A stretch of DNA of 64,000 nucleotides from Halomonas binhaiensis (GCF_008329985.2 NZ_CP038437.2:3596001-3660000); one strand, 5' to 3'; shown: positions 50,560 through 59,780, counted from the first letter of the stretch. Made by a program: numbers and translations. Notes: a model not told the origin generated them from the letters alone.

Positions 50560-51428
50560 TCGAGCGGCTCGCCGCTCATTCCCCATACCCCCTGAATCAC
50601 CCGGACGCGATCATTGGCCAGGTTGGCCTGCAGGTTGCGTCCCATGCTGGGGAAGTCCTCTCCGAACAACAGTTGGGCACCGGGCAATTCCACTTGCTCG
50701 ACAACCGCGGACTGCTGCTCTCGCCGCCCATGATGACGTCGCCAGGACAGGGCCTGTTCAGTGACATCGATCAGCCTCAACTGGCGAAAGCCGGCATGCT
50801 GCAGGCGTTGTTCCAATGCCTGTCGCGAATCGAGATGACTGTGCTCGGGCTGCCGAGCCCAGGGCACCGGCAGGCTCAAGGGCTCCGGATTCTCCCCGGC
50901 CACGACTTCATGCAGCAATACCCGTCCTCCGGGTATCAGTATTCTCCGCCACTCATTCAGTACAGCGTCCTGATCAGGCATGTTGAGAAGAGCGTGCTGA
51001 CACCACAATGCCTCGATGCTGTCAGATGCCAACGGCAGTTCGGCGGCGTCGGCACACAGAAAATGGGTTTGCAACGAGAGACCGCTAGCCTGGCTCAGCC
51101 ACCGCGCCACATCAATGAAAGCCGGGGTGATATCGACCCCCACCACCTCGCAGCCCAGTGCCTGTGCCAGCAGGCGGCTGGCTCCACCGGTGCCGCATCC
51201 CACATCCAGCATCCGAGTGACACCCGATAGCTCACTCAACTCCAGCAGGCGCTGACTGGAACCGCGCCCCCCGAGGTGCAACTGGTCAAGGCCCGCCATC
51301 TGCGTCGGTGTCAACTGGTCAGGGTTGATTCCAGCCTCGACGAATGCCTCTCGCAGGCGATCGATCAGGGCCACCTGATCATTCCCGGCATAATGCTGGC
51401 TCAAGCCTGATAGCGTCTGGTCCCTCAT
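50553..51428 (-). CDS. SAM-dependent methyltransferase (class I)
   Basis: A 291-residue methyltransferase. The SAM-binding motif I is MLDVGCGTGGASRLLAQALG, with GVDITPAFIDVA following, and motif III is GGRVLLHEVVAGENP. The first 55 residues form a helical extension and the last 70 residues are variable. Resemblance to sarcosine/dimethylglycine or quinone-type methyltransferases is not enough to name a substrate. GGAGA lies 5 bases upstream of the ATG. It is convergent with dmlA. Confidence 0.85.
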   Translation of the reverse strand: MRDQTLSGLSQHYAGNDQVALIDRLREAFVEAGINPDQLTPTQMAGLDQLHLGGRGSSQRLLELSELSGVTRMLDVGCGTGGASRLLAQALGCEVVGVDITPAFIDVARWLSQASGLSLQTHFLCADAAELPLASDSIEALWCQHALLNMPDQDAVLNEWRRILIPGGRVLLHEVVAGENPEPLSLPVPWARQPEHSHLDSRQALEQRLQHAGFRQLRLIDVTEQALSWRRHHGRREQQSAVVEQVELPGAQLLFGEDFPSMGRNLQANLANDRVRVIQGVWGMSGEPLEL

Positions 51429-51562
51429 CCGCTCTCCATCATGGCTGTGTTCTGTCTACCCACATCTCTCATTATCCTGCATGATCGATGACAAAACCGA
51501 CATGCTTGCCGCACCGCTATCCTCCCTTCACGCAAGCCGCTCACCTTAGAAAAGGACTTCCG

Positions 51563-52147
51563 ATGACCAGGCTCAAACTCTTCCGTCGCTCAAGCTGCAT
51601 CCTGTTATGTGCTTTGCTGGTGACATCCTGTACTGGCATTCCCCAAGGCACCCAACCGATCAACGATTTTGTTCTCGATGACTACCTTGGGCGCTGGTAC
51701 GAAATCGCACGCTTCGACCATTCCTTCGAGGAAGGGCTGGACTGCGTCACCGCTGACTATTCCCTGCGCGATGATGGAGGCGTCCGCGTCATCAACCGCG
51801 GCCTCAACCTGGACAGCGGTGAAACCGACGTGGCCGAAGGCAAGGCCTATCCATTGGGCGCTGCCAATGAGGGACGGCTCAAGGTGAGCTTCTTCGGTCC
51901 CTTCTATGCCAGCTACAACATTCTGGCGCTGGACGAGCATGGTCAATGGTCGCTGGTCACCGGACCTGATCGTGACTACCTGTGGATTCTTTCCCGTACC
52001 CCACGACTTGATGATGCCACTTACCGGCAATTGGTCGAAATGGCACGTGACCTCGACTACCCCGTCCAGCAACTGCTCGAGGTGGAACAGGGTGAGGCCT
52101 GCTCGGTACTGAAGGACCGGGAGCAGGATACATCACCCGAGACATGA
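51563..52147 (+). CDS. blc: Outer-membrane lipocalin, Blc-like lipoprotein
   Basis: A 194-residue lipoprotein with a type II signal peptide; the lipobox LLVTSC places the lipidated cysteine at residue 23. The lipocalin signature is YLGRWYEIARFDHSFEEGLDCVTADYSL, with the C-terminal SRTPRLDD region. Blc lipocalins bind fatty acids or lysophospholipids in the outer membrane. The start at 51563 has AAAGGA 6 bases upstream. No close operon partner; the next gene is 100 bp on. Confidence 0.93.
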   Translation: MTRLKLFRRSSCILLCALLVTSCTGIPQGTQPINDFVLDDYLGRWYEIARFDHSFEEGLDCVTADYSLRDDGGVRVINRGLNLDSGETDVAEGKAYPLGAANEGRLKVSFFGPFYASYNILALDEHGQWSLVTGPDRDYLWILSRTPRLDDATYRQLVEMARDLDYPVQQLLEVEQGEACSVLKDREQDTSPET

Positions 52148-52247
52148 TCGAGCATCGGAAAAATGTATAACATACAGAATCGTGGATAACACATATCTTG
52201 AGAGGACGTTCCGATACCAATGATTCCTCCAGCAGAAGGATAGTGTC

Positions 52248-53267
52248 ATGTCCCTTGCAAGACGCCAGTTCCTCGTCGCTTCCGCCGCCCTGGGTGCCGC
52301 GGCGGCCGCCCCGAACCTGTTCGCTAACACAGGTGCTCCATCACGCTATCCGGACGAGGCCTGGCAGGTGATCGACGAACGTTTCCAGAAGTATGTGCTG
52401 TTCAACACTCCTCTGGAACGTCAATGGACAGGCGGCCTGTGGCTCGAAGGCCCCGCCTGGAACGCCGTGGGGCGCTATGCGGTATTCAGCGATATACCCC
52501 GTGCACTGCAGATGCGCTGGGACGAGGCAAGCGGAGAAGTCAGCATCCTGCGCCACAAGGTGGGACATTCCAACGGCAATGCCTTTGATGACCAGGGGCG
52601 CCTGGTGGCCTGTGAGCACTCCCCCGCCCGAGTGGTACGCTACGAGTGGGACGGTAGCCTCAGCGTGCTTGCCGAAAGCTACGACGGCAAACCACTCAAC
52701 GCTCCCAATGATCTGATCTGCCTGGATAACGGCGGCATCATCTTCACCGACCCCGGCTATGGTGCCCACGTCGAGTATGAGGGTGCGGCTCGCGAGCTTG
52801 AACTGGATACCACTGTCTATTACTGGGAAGATGGCATGGCCGAACCCCAGCCACTGACCACGGAACTGTTCAAGCCCAATGGCATTGCCCTGGGGCCGGA
52901 CAAGCGCAGCGTCTATATCGCTGACACCGCGCCTTCTCATTATCCCGACGAGCCTGCGACCATTACTCGCTTCACCCTCGGCGATGACGGTAAATCACTG
53001 ACCGATCCAACGCGCCTCGTGGAAAGCCGCGAAGAAGGCTATGACGGACTTGCCTGCGACCAGGATGGCAACATCTGGGCAGGCACTTCGGGAGGAGAGG
53101 GCCACGATGGAGTGACGATATTCGCTCCTGACGGTACATTGATCGGACGTATCCTGTTGCCGGAAGTCTGTGCCAATGTATGTTTCGTCGGCGAGGACCG
53201 CAATCGCCTGCTGATGACGGCCAGCCAGTCCATCTACACGCTCTACACCAACACCCGCGGCGCCTGA
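52248..53267 (+). CDS. SMP-30/gluconolactonase family protein with Tat signal
   Basis: A 339-residue protein with a twin-arginine signal (ARRQFLVASAALGAAAAAPN), so it is exported folded. Six-bladed propeller segments are visible, for example LWLEGPAWNAVGRYAVFSDIPR, VGHSNGNAFDDQGRLVACEHS and FKPNGIALGPDKRSVYIADT. These include the Glu and Asn residues that bind the catalytic metal in SMP-30/gluconolactonases. It may hydrolyse a sugar-acid lactone in the periplasm. The substrate is not known. Confidence 0.87.
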   Translation: MSLARRQFLVASAALGAAAAAPNLFANTGAPSRYPDEAWQVIDERFQKYVLFNTPLERQWTGGLWLEGPAWNAVGRYAVFSDIPRALQMRWDEASGEVSILRHKVGHSNGNAFDDQGRLVACEHSPARVVRYEWDGSLSVLAESYDGKPLNAPNDLICLDNGGIIFTDPGYGAHVEYEGAARELELDTTVYYWEDGMAEPQPLTTELFKPNGIALGPDKRSVYIADTAPSHYPDEPATITRFTLGDDGKSLTDPTRLVESREEGYDGLACDQDGNIWAGTSGGEGHDGVTIFAPDGTLIGRILLPEVCANVCFVGEDRNRLLMTASQSIYTLYTNTRGA

Positions 53268-53450
53268 CTTCTCTTCCTCGTCAGTCTCCGACTGCGCTCG
53301 ACGGTCCTGCCGTCGAGCCTTTCATTTTCTCACCGGTGGTTTTCAACAGTCCGACGCTCCCGCTTGCATCCCGCGTATTCTCGCTGGATGGTGATCCTCC
53401 ACATCCAGGGTTGGCGCTATACAACACCTGCATGATCAGGAGACACAATA

Positions 53451-53507
53451 ATGAAAGTGAAGGACATGCCACTGACGTTCCGCTCGAGAGGCCACCATGC
53501 TTGCTGA
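53451..53507 (+). CDS. Possible 18-residue leader peptide overlapping astE
   Basis: An ATG with an AGGAG site 8-9 bases upstream opens a short frame, MKVKDMPLTFRSRGHHAC, that ends 11 bases inside astE. The termination site would place ribosomes at the astE start. astE itself has GAGAGG before its ATG. This is a possible coupling or regulatory leader. No homologue is claimed. Confidence 0.3.
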   Translation: MKVKDMPLTFRSRGHHAC

Positions 53508-54486
53508 TTGGTTATCCGCTACTCTCGACGACACCCCTTCCTTCGCCCGTGAAGGCAACGTCGGTGACGGTCGCTACCATATCGAAGCACCAGGCATCAT
53601 CACACTGACGCCCGCCGAACTCTCGTCCGATGCCAGGGCCGTAGTGATCTCGGTGGGCATCCATGGCAATGAAACAGCACCTATCGAGCTGCTTGGCGAA
53701 TGCCTGGCACGCCTGGAAGCAGGCCTTGCCACGTTAGGTGCACCGGTGCTGGTGATTCTGGGTAATATTGAAGCCATTCGCCTGGGCGTGCGCTTTGTCG
53801 AAACCAACCTGAATCGCTTGTTCAAGCGTGAACTCGACCTAGAGAGCAATGAGGCCAACCGTGCCCGGGAGCTGATGGCCGCGGTGGATGCCTTTTATGA
53901 GCGCTACGCGCAGCTCCCCCGCCTTCACTATGATCTTCATACCGCGATCCGTGACAGCCAGTACCCACGCTTCGTGGTCGATCCATTTGCCGATACCCAG
54001 ACCAACGATGAACAGTGGCGCTGGCTCGCCGGAGCCGATATCCAGGCAGCCCTGCAACAGCACCAGCACAGCTGGACCTTTTCGCATTACAGCAAGCACT
54101 ACCATGGCGCCCAGGCATTCACCCTGGAACTGGGCAAGGCCTTGCCCTTCGGCAATAACGACCTGATTCCTCTGGCCCCCATGGGGCAATTGCTTGAAGC
54201 ACTGATAGCCGGGCGGCAACCGACCGAAGGCGACGTATCCCACATGGCGGGTTTCAAGGTTGCCGTTGAGGTGTTCCGTGAAAGTGAAGGCTTCGAACTA
54301 TGCTTTGCTGACGATACGCCCAATTTCACCGCCTTCGCTCCTGGAGAAATCGTCGCCAGAGATGCCAAGGCGGGTGATACCCAGGTTGGTGATATCCCCC
54401 TTCGAATCGTGTTCCCCAATGCCAAGGTTGAACTTGGTGCCCGAGCAGTATTACTGGTGAAGCCGACCGAACTTTCACGAAGATAA
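53497..54486 (+). CDS. astE: Succinylglutamate desuccinylase
   Basis: A 329-residue zinc carboxypeptidase-like enzyme. The zinc site is His56 and Glu59 in GIHGNETAPIEL with His148 in LHYDLHTAIR, and the general base Glu is probably in FTLELGKALPFG. It performs the last step of the AST pathway of arginine catabolism, giving glutamate and succinate. No other ast genes are in the window, which is unusual since astCADBE usually cluster. The following ABC transporter for basic amino acids fits arginine use. Confidence 0.93.
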   Translation: MLADWLSATLDDTPSFAREGNVGDGRYHIEAPGIITLTPAELSSDARAVVISVGIHGNETAPIELLGECLARLEAGLATLGAPVLVILGNIEAIRLGVRFVETNLNRLFKRELDLESNEANRARELMAAVDAFYERYAQLPRLHYDLHTAIRDSQYPRFVVDPFADTQTNDEQWRWLAGADIQAALQQHQHSWTFSHYSKHYHGAQAFTLELGKALPFGNNDLIPLAPMGQLLEALIAGRQPTEGDVSHMAGFKVAVEVFRESEGFELCFADDTPNFTAFAPGEIVARDAKAGDTQVGDIPLRIVFPNAKVELGARAVLLVKPTELSRR

Positions 54487-54745
54487 GTCAAACGACCGAT
54501 TTATTTTTACACCAAGCAGCCCCATTTCCAGTGCTTACATAAAATCTTCTAAAAACAACAATCTGGAGACATAACGATGCATTTACATACTCTAACAATA
54601 GACGAAGGTATAATCTCTTTCAGTCTGCGATCGTCTAGCGAGCTTTCCTGAGCCTGTTAGAATCCCCCCCTTTTCGCGCCAGTCCGCGCTATCCGGCACT
54701 CTCCCCAGGTAATAACAATGTGCCGACCTATCTGGAGCTCGATTC

Positions 54746-55516
54746 ATGGCTGATACCCCGATTCCGCTGGAAGTGCGTAATATCCGCAAGCGCTTCGGCA
54801 ACAACGAAGTACTCAAGGGCTTGTCTCTGCAGGCCTACAAGGGTGACGTCATCACGCTGATTGGCGCATCAGGTTCCGGTAAAAGTACCTTTCTGCGCTG
54901 CATGAACCTGCTCGAACAGCCTGACGATGGCGAACTCATCGTTCATGGCGAATCCGTTCTGTTCAAGGACACCAAGCACGGCCGTGAGCCAGCCGACCAG
55001 AAGCAGGTGGTACGCATGCGTGCCAAACTGTCCATGGTCTTCCAGAGCTTCAACCTGTGGTCGCACATGACCTTGCTGGAGAATGTCATCGAGGCTCCCG
55101 TGCATGTCCTCAAGCAACCCAAGCACGAGGCCATCGAATACGCACGCCAACTGCTGGAGCGAGTAGGGCTGGCAGAACGTGCCGACTATTATCCATCGCA
55201 GCTTTCCGGCGGTCAGCAGCAGCGCGGAGCCATCGCCCGAGCCCTGGCCATGGACCCGGAAGTCATGCTGTTCGACGAGCCTACTTCGGCACTCGACCCT
55301 GAACTGGTGGGCGATGTACTCAAGGTCATGCGGGACCTGGCCGAAGAAGGCCGCACCATGATTGTGGTGACACACGAAATGGCATTTGCACGGGATGTTT
55401 CTTCCCAGGTCATCTATCTCCACCAGGGTCTGGTCGAGGAAGCAGGCGCTCCGCAGGACGTGCTCGGCAACCCGAAGTCCGACCGCCTGAAGCAATTCCT
55501 TGCCCCCAAACACTGA
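54746..55516 (+). CDS. aotP: Polar amino acid ABC transporter ATP-binding protein (AotP/HisP family)
   Basis: A 256-residue ABC ATPase. Walker A is GASGSGKST, the ABC signature is [15 protein letters not shown], and Walker B is [14 protein letters not shown]. The HisP/ArtP/AotP-type insert with [36 protein letters not shown] is typical of basic amino acid importers. It is the first gene of an ATPase-permease-permease-SBP series, downstream of astE, which supports arginine or ornithine uptake. The gap of 259 bp before it holds a TATAAT at 54609-54614 and a possible short frame at 54577. Confidence 0.92.
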   Translation: MADTPIPLEVRNIRKRFGNNEVLKGLSLQAYKGDVITLIGASGSGKSTFLRCMNLLEQPDDGELIVHGESVLFKDTKHGREPADQKQVVRMRAKLSMVFQSFNLWSHMTLLENVIEAPVHVLKQPKHEAIEYARQLLERVGLAERADYYPSQLSGGQQQRGAIARALAMDPEVMLFDEPTSALDPELVGDVLKVMRDLAEEGRTMIVVTHEMAFARDVSSQVIYLHQGLVEEAGAPQDVLGNPKSDRLKQFLAPKH

Positions 55517-55536
55517 GCCCAGCCCAGGAGAATCCG

Positions 55537-56244
55537 ATGATTGACCTGCAAGGCTACGGCCCCAGACTGCTCCAAGGCGCTCTATTGACTATCGAGGTCG
55601 CGGGGCTGTCACTGATTCTGGCGGTAATTCTTGGCCTGCTCACGGCCAGTGCCAAGATGTCACGCAACTGGCTGTTGCACCGCATTGGAACCCTCTACAC
55701 CACCATCATTCGCGGTGTGCCGGATCTGGTGATGATGTTTCTGCTGTTTTTTGGTGCCCAGGTCGGCCTCAACATGGTCACCGACTGGATGTATGAGCAA
55801 TTCGGCTGGGACCTGTACATCGAGATCAATTCCTTTGTTGCCGGAGTCATCACCATCGGCCTGATATTTGGTGCCTACATGGGCGAGACCTTCCGCGGGG
55901 CATTTCTGGCTGTCGATCGTGGCCAGATAGAAGCCGGGCGTGCCTATGGCATGACCCATGGCCAGGTATTCCGCCGCATCCGCTTTCCACAGATGATGCG
56001 GCACGCCCTGCCGGGCCTTTCCAATAACTGGATGGTGCTGCTCAAGACCACTGCTCTGGTTTCGATCATTGGTCTGAGCGATATGGTGCGAGTCGCTGAG
56101 GAAGCTTCCAAGGCGACCCATCAACCTTTTGTCTTTCTAACTATCGTGGCCGTGATCTACCTGGCCATTGCCAGCGTTTCCGAATGGGGCTTCTCCAGAC
56201 TGCAGAAACGCTACAGTGTGGGCTTCACTGGAGGAGAAGAGTGA
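55537..56244 (+). CDS. aotQ: ABC transporter permease (AotQ/HisQ family)
   Basis: A 235-residue membrane permease with five helices. The EAA loop of ABC permeases is visible as GQIEAGRAYGMTHGQVFRRIRFPQMMRHALPG. The N-terminal YGPRLLQGALLTIEVAGLSLILAVILGL is typical of the HisQ/AotQ group. Its stop overlaps the next start (TGATG at 56242), so the two permeases are translated together. Confidence 0.92.
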   Translation: MIDLQGYGPRLLQGALLTIEVAGLSLILAVILGLLTASAKMSRNWLLHRIGTLYTTIIRGVPDLVMMFLLFFGAQVGLNMVTDWMYEQFGWDLYIEINSFVAGVITIGLIFGAYMGETFRGAFLAVDRGQIEAGRAYGMTHGQVFRRIRFPQMMRHALPGLSNNWMVLLKTTALVSIIGLSDMVRVAEEASKATHQPFVFLTIVAVIYLAIASVSEWGFSRLQKRYSVGFTGGEE

Positions 56245-56972
56245 TGGAATGGCTGACTTCTCTACAGACGCTGCTGAGCGACCATACCATACTGACACCT
56301 GCCAACCTGGCCCGTTATGGCGAAGGTCTGACCACTACAGTACAACTGGTGTTTCTGTCACTGATTGCAGGCCTGATCCTGGCGGTACCGCTGGCGATCG
56401 GTCGCGGTTCGAAACGCCGCTGGATCAAGCTGCCGATCTATGCCTACACCTATGTGTTCCGTGGCACGCCACTGCTGGTTCAGTTGTATATGATCTACTA
56501 TGGGTTGCCCAGCATCGACACACTCAGGGACTGGAAGTACTGGAGTGATATCGATCAAGCACATGTCTGGGCACTGATAGCCTTCACCCTGAACACCGCC
56601 GCCTATACCACCGAAATTTTCCATGGCGCGATCAAGACCACGCCGCGTGGTGAGATCGAGGCAGCCAAGGCCTATGGCATGTCCTGGGGACTGCGCATGC
56701 GCAGGATTATCCTCCCCAGCGCCTTCCGCCGCGCCTTGCCGGCCTATGGCAATGAAGTCATCTTCATGCTTCATGCCAGTGCCGTAGCCAGCGTGGTCAC
56801 CATCATGGACTTGACCGGCGCAGCCAGATTCATCGTCACTCGCACTTATGCTGCCTTCCAGCCATACCTGTTCGTGGCAGTGATCTATCTGTGCCTGACC
56901 TTTGCCATTCTCTACCTGTTCCGTTATCTGGAAAAACGCCTGCTGGCGCACTTGAGGCCAGTAGATGGCTGA
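56244..56972 (+). CDS. aotM: ABC transporter permease (AotM/HisM family)
   Basis: A 242-residue permease. The EAA loop reads GEIEAAKAYGMSWGLRMRRIILPSAFRRALPAYGN. It is paired with the preceding subunit, with one-base overlap at 56244 deciding the start. Together they form the membrane channel of the importer. A perfect 26-bp palindrome lies immediately after its stop. Confidence 0.92.
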   Translation: MEWLTSLQTLLSDHTILTPANLARYGEGLTTTVQLVFLSLIAGLILAVPLAIGRGSKRRWIKLPIYAYTYVFRGTPLLVQLYMIYYGLPSIDTLRDWKYWSDIDQAHVWALIAFTLNTAAYTTEIFHGAIKTTPRGEIEAAKAYGMSWGLRMRRIILPSAFRRALPAYGNEVIFMLHASAVASVVTIMDLTGAARFIVTRTYAAFQPYLFVAVIYLCLTFAILYLFRYLEKRLLAHLRPVDG

Positions 56973-56974
56973 AA

Positions 56975-57000
56975 GAAGGCACGCGATATCGCGTGCCTTC
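56975..57000. terminator. Perfect 26-bp palindrome between aotM and the binding-protein gene
   Basis: GAAGGCACGCGAT (56975-56987) and ATCGCGTGCCTTC (56988-57000) form a perfect 13-bp palindrome starting two bases after the aotM stop. No U-tract follows. It may partly terminate or protect the upstream message, separating permease from binding-protein levels. Confidence 0.5.
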
Positions 57001-57143
57001 CGTAGCCGACATGGAGCGTCAAACAAACGTTGGGAACTCTCGTTTCACTATTCAAGTTCCCCTCTTTCTGAATGCCGCGGCATTCGCTATGGTGCATTTG
57101 TGACGTCGCCAAGGCGTTCCCAAACAACAAGGGGTCTACCCAT

Positions 57144-57917
57144 ATGACACTACGCAAGGTTTTTACTGCAGGACTGATCGGTGCCGCACTCCTCGCATCC
57201 TCCGCTCAGGCTGAAGTGCGTGATATCCGCATTGCCGTCGACGTACCCTACGAGCCAATGGAATTTCGTACCGCCGATGGCGAACTGACGGGTTTCGATA
57301 TCGACCTGGGCAACGCCATGTGTACCGAGATCGGCATCGAGTGTGAATGGGTGGTACAAGCCTGGGACGGTATCATCCCAGGTCTGATGGCTCGCAAGTA
57401 TGATGCCATCATGTCTTCCATGACCATCAACGACGAACGCCGCGAGCATGTCCTGTTCAGCGAACCGTACTTCACACCTCCTTCTGCCTGGTTTGCCCCG
57501 GCTGGCCTGGAGATGGATGCGGCCGATGCCGAAACACTCAAGGGCCTGACCATTGGCGTCCAACGCGGCACCCTGCAGGACAACTACGTTACCGATATGT
57601 ATGGTGACGTGGCCAAGGAAGTGAAGCGTTACGGCACTGCCGATGACCTGGTACTGGATATGGATGCCGACCGCGTCGATATCGGTTTCCTCGACTATCC
57701 GGTCGGCAAGTCCACTCTGCTGGACAGCGAAGAAGGTGACTACAAGGTCGTGGGTGAACAGATTACCGAACCGAAGAAATACTTCGGTGACGGCTTTGGT
57801 ATCGCCTTCCGCAAGCGCGATCAAGATCTGGCCGATGCCTTTAACGCCGCCCTCGCGACGCTGAAGGAAAACGGAACCTATGATGAGATCGTCGCCAAGT
57901 ATTTCGACGAGAAATAA
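57144..57917 (+). CDS. aotJ: Basic amino acid-binding periplasmic protein (AotJ/ArtJ/HisJ family)
   Basis: A 257-residue binding protein with a signal peptide cleaved near SSAQAEVRD. The core has IRIAVDVPYEPMEFRTADGELTGFDIDLGNAMCTEIGIECEWVVQAWDG and the C-terminal NGTYDEIVAKYFDE, typical of arginine/lysine/ornithine/histidine-binding proteins. AAGGGG lies before the ATG at 57144. It completes the ABC importer. Which basic amino acid it prefers is not determinable. Confidence 0.9.
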   Translation: MTLRKVFTAGLIGAALLASSAQAEVRDIRIAVDVPYEPMEFRTADGELTGFDIDLGNAMCTEIGIECEWVVQAWDGIIPGLMARKYDAIMSSMTINDERREHVLFSEPYFTPPSAWFAPAGLEMDAADAETLKGLTIGVQRGTLQDNYVTDMYGDVAKEVKRYGTADDLVLDMDADRVDIGFLDYPVGKSTLLDSEEGDYKVVGEQITEPKKYFGDGFGIAFRKRDQDLADAFNAALATLKENGTYDEIVAKYFDEK

Positions 57918-57925
57918 TGTCCTCA

Positions 57926-57953
57926 GTCCCTGGTGTACCCAAGCACCAGGGAC
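57926..57953 (+). terminator. Terminator after the binding-protein gene
   Basis: GTCCCTGGTG (57926-57935) pairs perfectly with CACCAGGGAC (57944-57953) around an 8-base loop, followed by CTCTTCAAC. It lies 9 bp past the stop. Confidence 0.72.
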
Positions 57954-58257
57954 CTCTTCAACTACCACGTAAGCACGACTACCCGCTTTTCACTTCCCGC
58001 GATCCTCGGCCGTCGGCCCATCTCGCCTTGTTCATTCTCTTTCCCTCTCTTTTCTTTTTCTCTACTTTCTTTCTCACGCCATCGAGAAGTATCTGTCGTC
58101 GGCACCAACCAACAATGCCTTCAAAAAACCTGAATTATGATGCCAGAGCAGGATATTCTCCCAGCTTGTAAGGAAATCGTTTGATATGACACTAACAACC
58201 TGTTCAGTGGGATCAGTTCCTCACTGTCGCTCCCTGTCATCGGGATGAGGAGAACCT
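57954..58257. other. Gene-free pyrimidine-rich stretch upstream of msrB
   Basis: About 300 bp with no credible gene. The stretch from about 58030 to 58080 is strongly pyrimidine-rich on the + strand. GAGGAG at 58247-58252 is the ribosome binding site of msrB. No clear promoter stands out. Confidence 0.5.
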
Positions 58258-58704
58258 ATGAAACGCTACGATAAATCCCCTGAAGCCATTGCCCGCCTGA
58301 ATGATGAGCAGTACCGCATCACTCAGGAAAATGGCACCGAACGTGCCGGCACTGGCGAGTATCTCGACAACAAGGAACCCGGCATCTACGTCGACATCGT
58401 TTCCGGTGAGCCGTTGTTTGCGTCTTCAGACAAGTATGAGTCGGGTTGTGGCTGGCCGAGCTTCACAAAACCCATCGAGCCCGCTCATGTCAATGAGCTG
58501 ACGGACACGTCACATAGTATGGTGCGTACCGAGGTGCGTTCGACCCATGGGGATAGCCATCTGGGCCACGTGTTTCCCGATGGGCCACGTGAGCATGGTG
58601 GTTTACGCTACTGCATCAACTCCGCCTCGCTGCGCTTTATCCATCGTGACGACATGGAAGCCGAAGGCTACGGCGAGTATCTGAATCAAGTCGAGGAGGT
58701 TTGA
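58258..58704 (+). CDS. msrB: Peptide methionine-(R)-S-oxide reductase
   Basis: A 148-residue protein that reduces methionine-R-sulfoxide. Cys119 in [13 protein letters not shown] is the catalytic cysteine, and Cys64 in SGCGWPSF is the likely resolving cysteine. The zinc-binding CxxC pairs seen in many MsrB proteins are absent. It overlaps the msrA region closely, with the msrB stop two bases before the msrA ATG. Confidence 0.94.
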   Translation: MKRYDKSPEAIARLNDEQYRITQENGTERAGTGEYLDNKEPGIYVDIVSGEPLFASSDKYESGCGWPSFTKPIEPAHVNELTDTSHSMVRTEVRSTHGDSHLGHVFPDGPREHGGLRYCINSASLRFIHRDDMEAEGYGEYLNQVEEV

Positions 58705-58706
58705 CC

Positions 58707-59207
58707 ATGGCACACGAGCGAGCAGTACTGGCAGGTGGATGTTTCTGGGGCATGCAGGAGTTGATTCGCCAATTGCCCGGTGTAGAGGGAACCCGTGTCG
58801 GCTATACCGGCGGTGATGTGCCCAATGCCACCTATCGCAACCATGGCACTCACGCCGAAGGCATCGAGATCATTTTCGATCCCGAGGTCATCAGCTACCG
58901 TCGCCTGCTGGAATACTTCTTCCAGATTCACGACCCGACCACGGTCAACCGCCAGGGCAATGACCGGGGCATGTCCTACCGTTCGGCGATCTACTATGTC
59001 GACGAGGCTCAGAAGGAAGAGGCACTACGCACCATCAAGGACGTCGATGCCTCCGGCCTGTGGCCAGGCAAGGTCGTCACCGAAGTCGAGCCGGTAGCTG
59101 ACTTCTGGGAGGCCGAACCCGAGCATCAGGACTACCTGCAGCGTCTGCCCAATGGCTACACCTGTCACTTCCCGCGCAAGGACTGGGTGTTGCCATCCAG
59201 CCACTGA
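58707..59207 (+). CDS. msrA: Peptide methionine-(S)-S-oxide reductase
   Basis: A 166-residue enzyme with [17 protein letters not shown], where Cys12 is the catalytic cysteine. It reduces methionine-S-sulfoxide, the stereoisomer MsrB does not take. The ATG at 58707 has GAGGAGG upstream inside the msrB end, so the two genes are coupled. They are convergent with the merR gene. Confidence 0.95.
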   Translation: MAHERAVLAGGCFWGMQELIRQLPGVEGTRVGYTGGDVPNATYRNHGTHAEGIEIIFDPEVISYRRLLEYFFQIHDPTTVNRQGNDRGMSYRSAIYYVDEAQKEEALRTIKDVDASGLWPGKVVTEVEPVADFWEAEPEHQDYLQRLPNGYTCHFPRKDWVLPSSH

Positions 59208-59225
59208 AAATTGCCGGGGCTCTGA

Positions 59226-59675
59226 TCAACCTCTCACGTCATGAGTTCCCGGCACGTGCGGCGCTGGTGCAGCCACTTCCTTCACCGGCTGCGCCAGCTC
59301 CTGCAGGATGCCACATTCCGCCGTAGTCCCCCTTCCCGTACAGCGTTGGCGCAAAGCGATAAGCTGGCGCTCGAGGCGCTGCAACTGGTCAATCCGCAAC
59401 GCGACGTGCTCAAGGTGCGCCTCGATCAACGTATTGGCCTCATCGCAAGGCTGATCGGGACGATCGTGCAGTTCGAGCAGCGTACGCACTTCATCCAGCG
59501 TCATATCGAGGGCACGACAATGGCGGATGAACGCCACCCGCTCGGCGTGCTCACCACTGTAGAGGCGATAATTCCCGGCACTTCGCGCCGGCTCCGGCAG
59601 CAGCCCTTCCCTTTCGTAGTAACGCAGCGTTTCCACCGCGCATCCGGTACGGCTGGCCAGCTCTCCAATCTTCAT
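59226..59675 (-). CDS. MerR-family heavy-metal regulator, CadR/PbrR type
   Basis: A 149-residue MerR protein with an N-terminal winged helix (MKIGELASRTGCAVETLRYYEREGLLPEPARSAGNYRLY) and a C-terminal metal site. Cys77 and the C-terminal pair Cys112 and Cys121 fit the CadR/PbrR group; the spacing of nine between the last two is closer to Pb(II) regulators as I recall them. The start at 59675 has GAGGTG upstream; an upstream GTG (59684) is less likely. It is divergent from the P-type ATPase and probably controls it. Confidence 0.88.
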   Translation of the reverse strand: MKIGELASRTGCAVETLRYYEREGLLPEPARSAGNYRLYSGEHAERVAFIRHCRALDMTLDEVRTLLELHDRPDQPCDEANTLIEAHLEHVALRIDQLQRLERQLIALRQRCTGRGTTAECGILQELAQPVKEVAAPAPHVPGTHDVRG

Positions 59676-59680
59676 CTGTC

Positions 59681-59737
59681 TCACCTCGCTTCATCCATCT
59701 CGTCTCTCTTCATTCATCTCGTCTCGCTTCATCGATC
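59681..59737 (-). repeat. Three 19-bp tandem repeats containing the merR ribosome binding site
   Basis: Units TCACCTCGCTTCATCCATC (59681-59699), TCGTCTCTCTTCATTCATC (59700-59718) and TCGTCTCGCTTCATCGATC (59719-59737). The first unit, read on the minus strand, holds the GAGGTGA ribosome binding site of merR; the duplicated copies upstream are diverged. Confidence 0.85.
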
Positions 59738-59750
59738 TCACATCGGGGGC

Positions 59751-59780
59751 TTGACTCTGTAGTTACTACAGGGTGTGTCA
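59751..59780 (+). promoter_or_regulatory. MerR-type promoter/operator of the metal ATPase gene
   Basis: A -35 box TTGACT (59751-59756) is followed by the dyad ACTCTGTAG-TTA-CTACAGGGT (59754-59774). That is the architecture of MerR-family promoters, with a long -35/-10 spacer spanned by the regulator. The -10 box is weak. Confidence 0.75.

Noticed and set aside
57954..58257. Small protein gene in the gap before msrB
   Set aside because: Open frames there lack ribosome binding sites and follow a pyrimidine-rich stretch; they look non-coding.
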